Part shown: piece by piece, positions 62,596-64,000 of the stretch
Numbering within the stretch: position 1 is the stretch's first letter
Layout: every line of letters begins with the position of its first letter
Origin: Sphingopyxis flava
Lineage (GTDB): Bacteria > Pseudomonadota > Alphaproteobacteria > Sphingomonadales > Sphingomonadaceae
Length of the DNA: 64,000 nt
Direction: 5' to 3'
NCBI RefSeq assembly: GCF_900168005.1
Contig: NZ_FUYP01000002.1
Coordinates: 124,001 to 188,000 of the forward strand
The notes under the pieces: model-generated
Databases searched by the model: none
Told to the model about the DNA's origin: nothing
Seen by the model: only the letters and a program-made list of their open reading frames with translations
Made by a program: the position numbers and the translations under genes

Positions 62596-63494
62596 GCCGC
62601 CGCGGGTTCCACGGGGTCGCCGCGCGGCGCCTTGCGCGCAATGATCAGGCAGGCGCCGACGATGAGCAGGGCGCCGGCGAGGGTGGGTAGCGTCACGGGC
62701 TCGGCGTAGAAGTACCAGCCGAATATCATGGCCCACAGGAAGCCCGTATATTCGGTCGTCGCGAGGATCTGAGCCTCGGCGCGCGCGTAGGCCCAGCTCA
62801 AAAGGAGAAGCGACAGGATCGCAAGGAGCGCGGCGCCGACGATGGGCGCCGCATCGGCGGTGCCGGGCACCACCGCGAACCAGGGCGCGGCGAGCGCGAG
62901 GAACAGGGCGACGAAGGCGTTTTGATAGAAGGCGATCTCCATCGGTTCCGCCATCTTCGCCTGCCGCCGCGCCAGAATAAGGTTGTAGGCATAGCATACC
63001 GCGGAAAGGAACACTGCGCCGACCGCCCACAGAGCTTCGGCGTCGCGTTCCCCGCCCCCGAATTTTCCTGCGACGATCACCAGCACGCCCGCGAAGCCGA
63101 GCAGCGAGGCCGCGATCGATCGGCGCCCGATCCGTTCTCCGAGAAAGATCGCGGCCATATAGAGCGCCAGCAGCGGCGCAATGAACGCAAGCGCGATCGC
63201 CTCTGCCATCGGCAGGCGCGCGAGCGCCCAGAAGAAGCCGAGAGCCATCAACGCGACGAACAGCGAGCGCAGCGCATGGATTCGCATCGTCTCGGCATCG
63301 GGCCAGGCCGGCCGCGCGGCGAAATAGGCGAGGCCGCTCAGCAGCGTCCCCGCGATCGTGCGCCAGAGCACCGCATTATAAGCCCCGATCCCGATCGACA
63401 GTCCCTTCATGAGCACGTCCATCGACGAAAAGGTCGCGATCCCGGCGCAGGCGACGAGAAAGGGGATCAGCGGCGAAGGCGAGTCAGGGCGCAT
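62592..63494 (-). CDS. EamA/DMT-superfamily membrane transporter
   Basis: The 300-aa protein has ten hydrophobic segments in two EamA repeats: the first half includes ALARLPMAEAIALAFIAPLL and AIFLGERIGRRSI, the second QILATTEYTGFLWAMIFGW and FYAEPVTLPTLAGALLI. It exports or imports an unknown metabolite. ATG at 63494 is used because the frame before it is unlike a membrane protein. The remaining 257 bp to the next gene show no feature. Confidence 0.9.
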   Translation of the reverse strand: MRPDSPSPLIPFLVACAGIATFSSMDVLMKGLSIGIGAYNAVLWRTIAGTLLSGLAYFAARPAWPDAETMRIHALRSLFVALMALGFFWALARLPMAEAIALAFIAPLLALYMAAIFLGERIGRRSIAASLLGFAGVLVIVAGKFGGGERDAEALWAVGAVFLSAVCYAYNLILARRQAKMAEPMEIAFYQNAFVALFLALAAPWFAVVPGTADAAPIVGAALLAILSLLLLSWAYARAEAQILATTEYTGFLWAMIFGWYFYAEPVTLPTLAGALLIVGACLIIARKAPRGDPVEPAAA

Positions 63495-63751
63495 GGAAAG
63501 GGGCTCTAATCTACCTTCTCTTTCGAAGGGAGATGGGAAGACGCTCGCGCGTGGGCGGGCGCGCGGCATTCACCGCGAATCTGCTCGGAGCTTAAGTTGG
63601 GCCCGATGCGATGCGCGCGTTAGGAGACCGAGGCGAGCGAGCCGAGCTGACGGCGTTCCCCGACGGGCCTCCGTCGGGGATTCGGGCGGACCATGGCATG
63701 GCTTGCACCAGTCGATCTTCCCCAGGGGTTTAAGGAGGGGAGGAAAGGGCC

Positions 63752-64000
63752 TCACCGGAAGGTAGCCAGTCCTGCCCCGTCTATGTTGAGCTTTTGGCCC
63801 GAACAATAGGGATTGGCATCGCTCACGAGCCACAGCACCGCCGCCGCGACGTCATCGGGGGTGGCGACGCGACCGAAGGGAAATTTGCCGTCGAGCTCAT
63901 GGATGTCGTCATTGCCGGTGATGGCGCGTGCCAGGCGCTCGCCCATGTCGCTGACGGTCAGCGAGGGCGCGACGATATTGACGCGGACGCCATTCTTCAT
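63752..64000 (-). CDS. SDR family oxidoreductase, C-terminal part (5' end outside window)
   Basis: The last 83 codons of an SDR protein are visible. They show the typical C-terminal region: NGVRVNIVAPSLTVSDMGERL, GRVATPDDVAAAVLWLVSD and CSGQKLNIDGAGLATFR. The frame is open to the right edge, so the nucleotide-binding and active-site parts lie outside the window. Substrate unknown. Confidence 0.88.
   Translation of the reverse strand: MKNGVRVNIVAPSLTVSDMGERLARAITGNDDIHELDGKFPFGRVATPDDVAAAVLWLVSDANPYCSGQKLNIDGAGLATFR

Overview
The window reads as a stretch of high-GC alphaproteobacterial chromosome, most likely from the Sphingomonadales and probably Sphingopyxis or a close relative. This is inferred from gene content, not from a database search: an Rrf2-sufBCDST-A Suf operon with a very short SufD, a DUF1465/RcdA protein, a UrcA-family protein, a DksA lacking most zinc cysteines, PEP-CTERM-like tails and short REP-like hairpins. 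No rRNA, tRNA, CRISPR array, IS element, integrase or prophage gene was recognised. The window is core chromosome with many small lineage-specific genes. The genes at both edges (DUF885 protein, left; SDR, right) are cut.

Layout. 0-2 kb: DUF885 hydrolase, AraC-type regulator, then a strong terminator that may end a small RNA. 2-7.8 kb: Suf iron-sulfur operon (Rrf2 regulator, sufB, an unknown 66-aa ORF, sufC, sufD, sufS, sufT, sufA). 7.8-11.4 kb: gamma-glutamyltransferase and acyl-CoA synthetase. 11.5-16.5 kb, minus strand: a train of membrane protein, XRE regulator, two alpha/beta hydrolases, thioesterase, glyoxalases I and II; its head carries three evenly phased operator-like dyads. 16.5-25.8 kb: VOC protein, thrS, TauE/SafE-type exporter, YbbAP-like ABC transporter divergent from a TesA-like lipoprotein, MOSC and YnfA proteins, beta-barrel protein. 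26-31.8 kb: rlmN, SDR/HxlR pair, UrcA/LysR pair, IalB-like protein, dnaN.

32-41 kb: sorbosone-dehydrogenase-like protein, pepA-nlpC-argC run, RsiV-like lipoprotein with stress-type SDR and DUF3008 protein, Baeyer-Villiger-type monooxygenase. 41-48.5 kb: a NUDIX-DUF47 fusion with a Pit phosphate transporter, rimO, DUF423, K+ channel, surE, serS. 48.7-53.5 kb: Ser-rich repeat surface protein, dksA, PilZ protein, two divergent DUF465 genes, an RcdA-like gene and two small unknowns. 53.5-57 kb: nrdA-nrdB with a tandem NrdR-box pair upstream. 57.2-64 kb: a 20-codon gene with its own ribosome site and terminator, a CHASE2-EAL phosphodiesterase, acyl-CoA dehydrogenase, Sua5/TsaC, DMT transporter and a partial SDR.

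The most interesting items are the XRE operon with three phased dyads, the NUDIX-DUF47 fusion beside Pit, the coupled ORF between sufB and sufC, the 20-aa peptide unit, the structured RNA candidate before the Suf operon, and the Ser-rich PEP-CTERM-like repeat protein.
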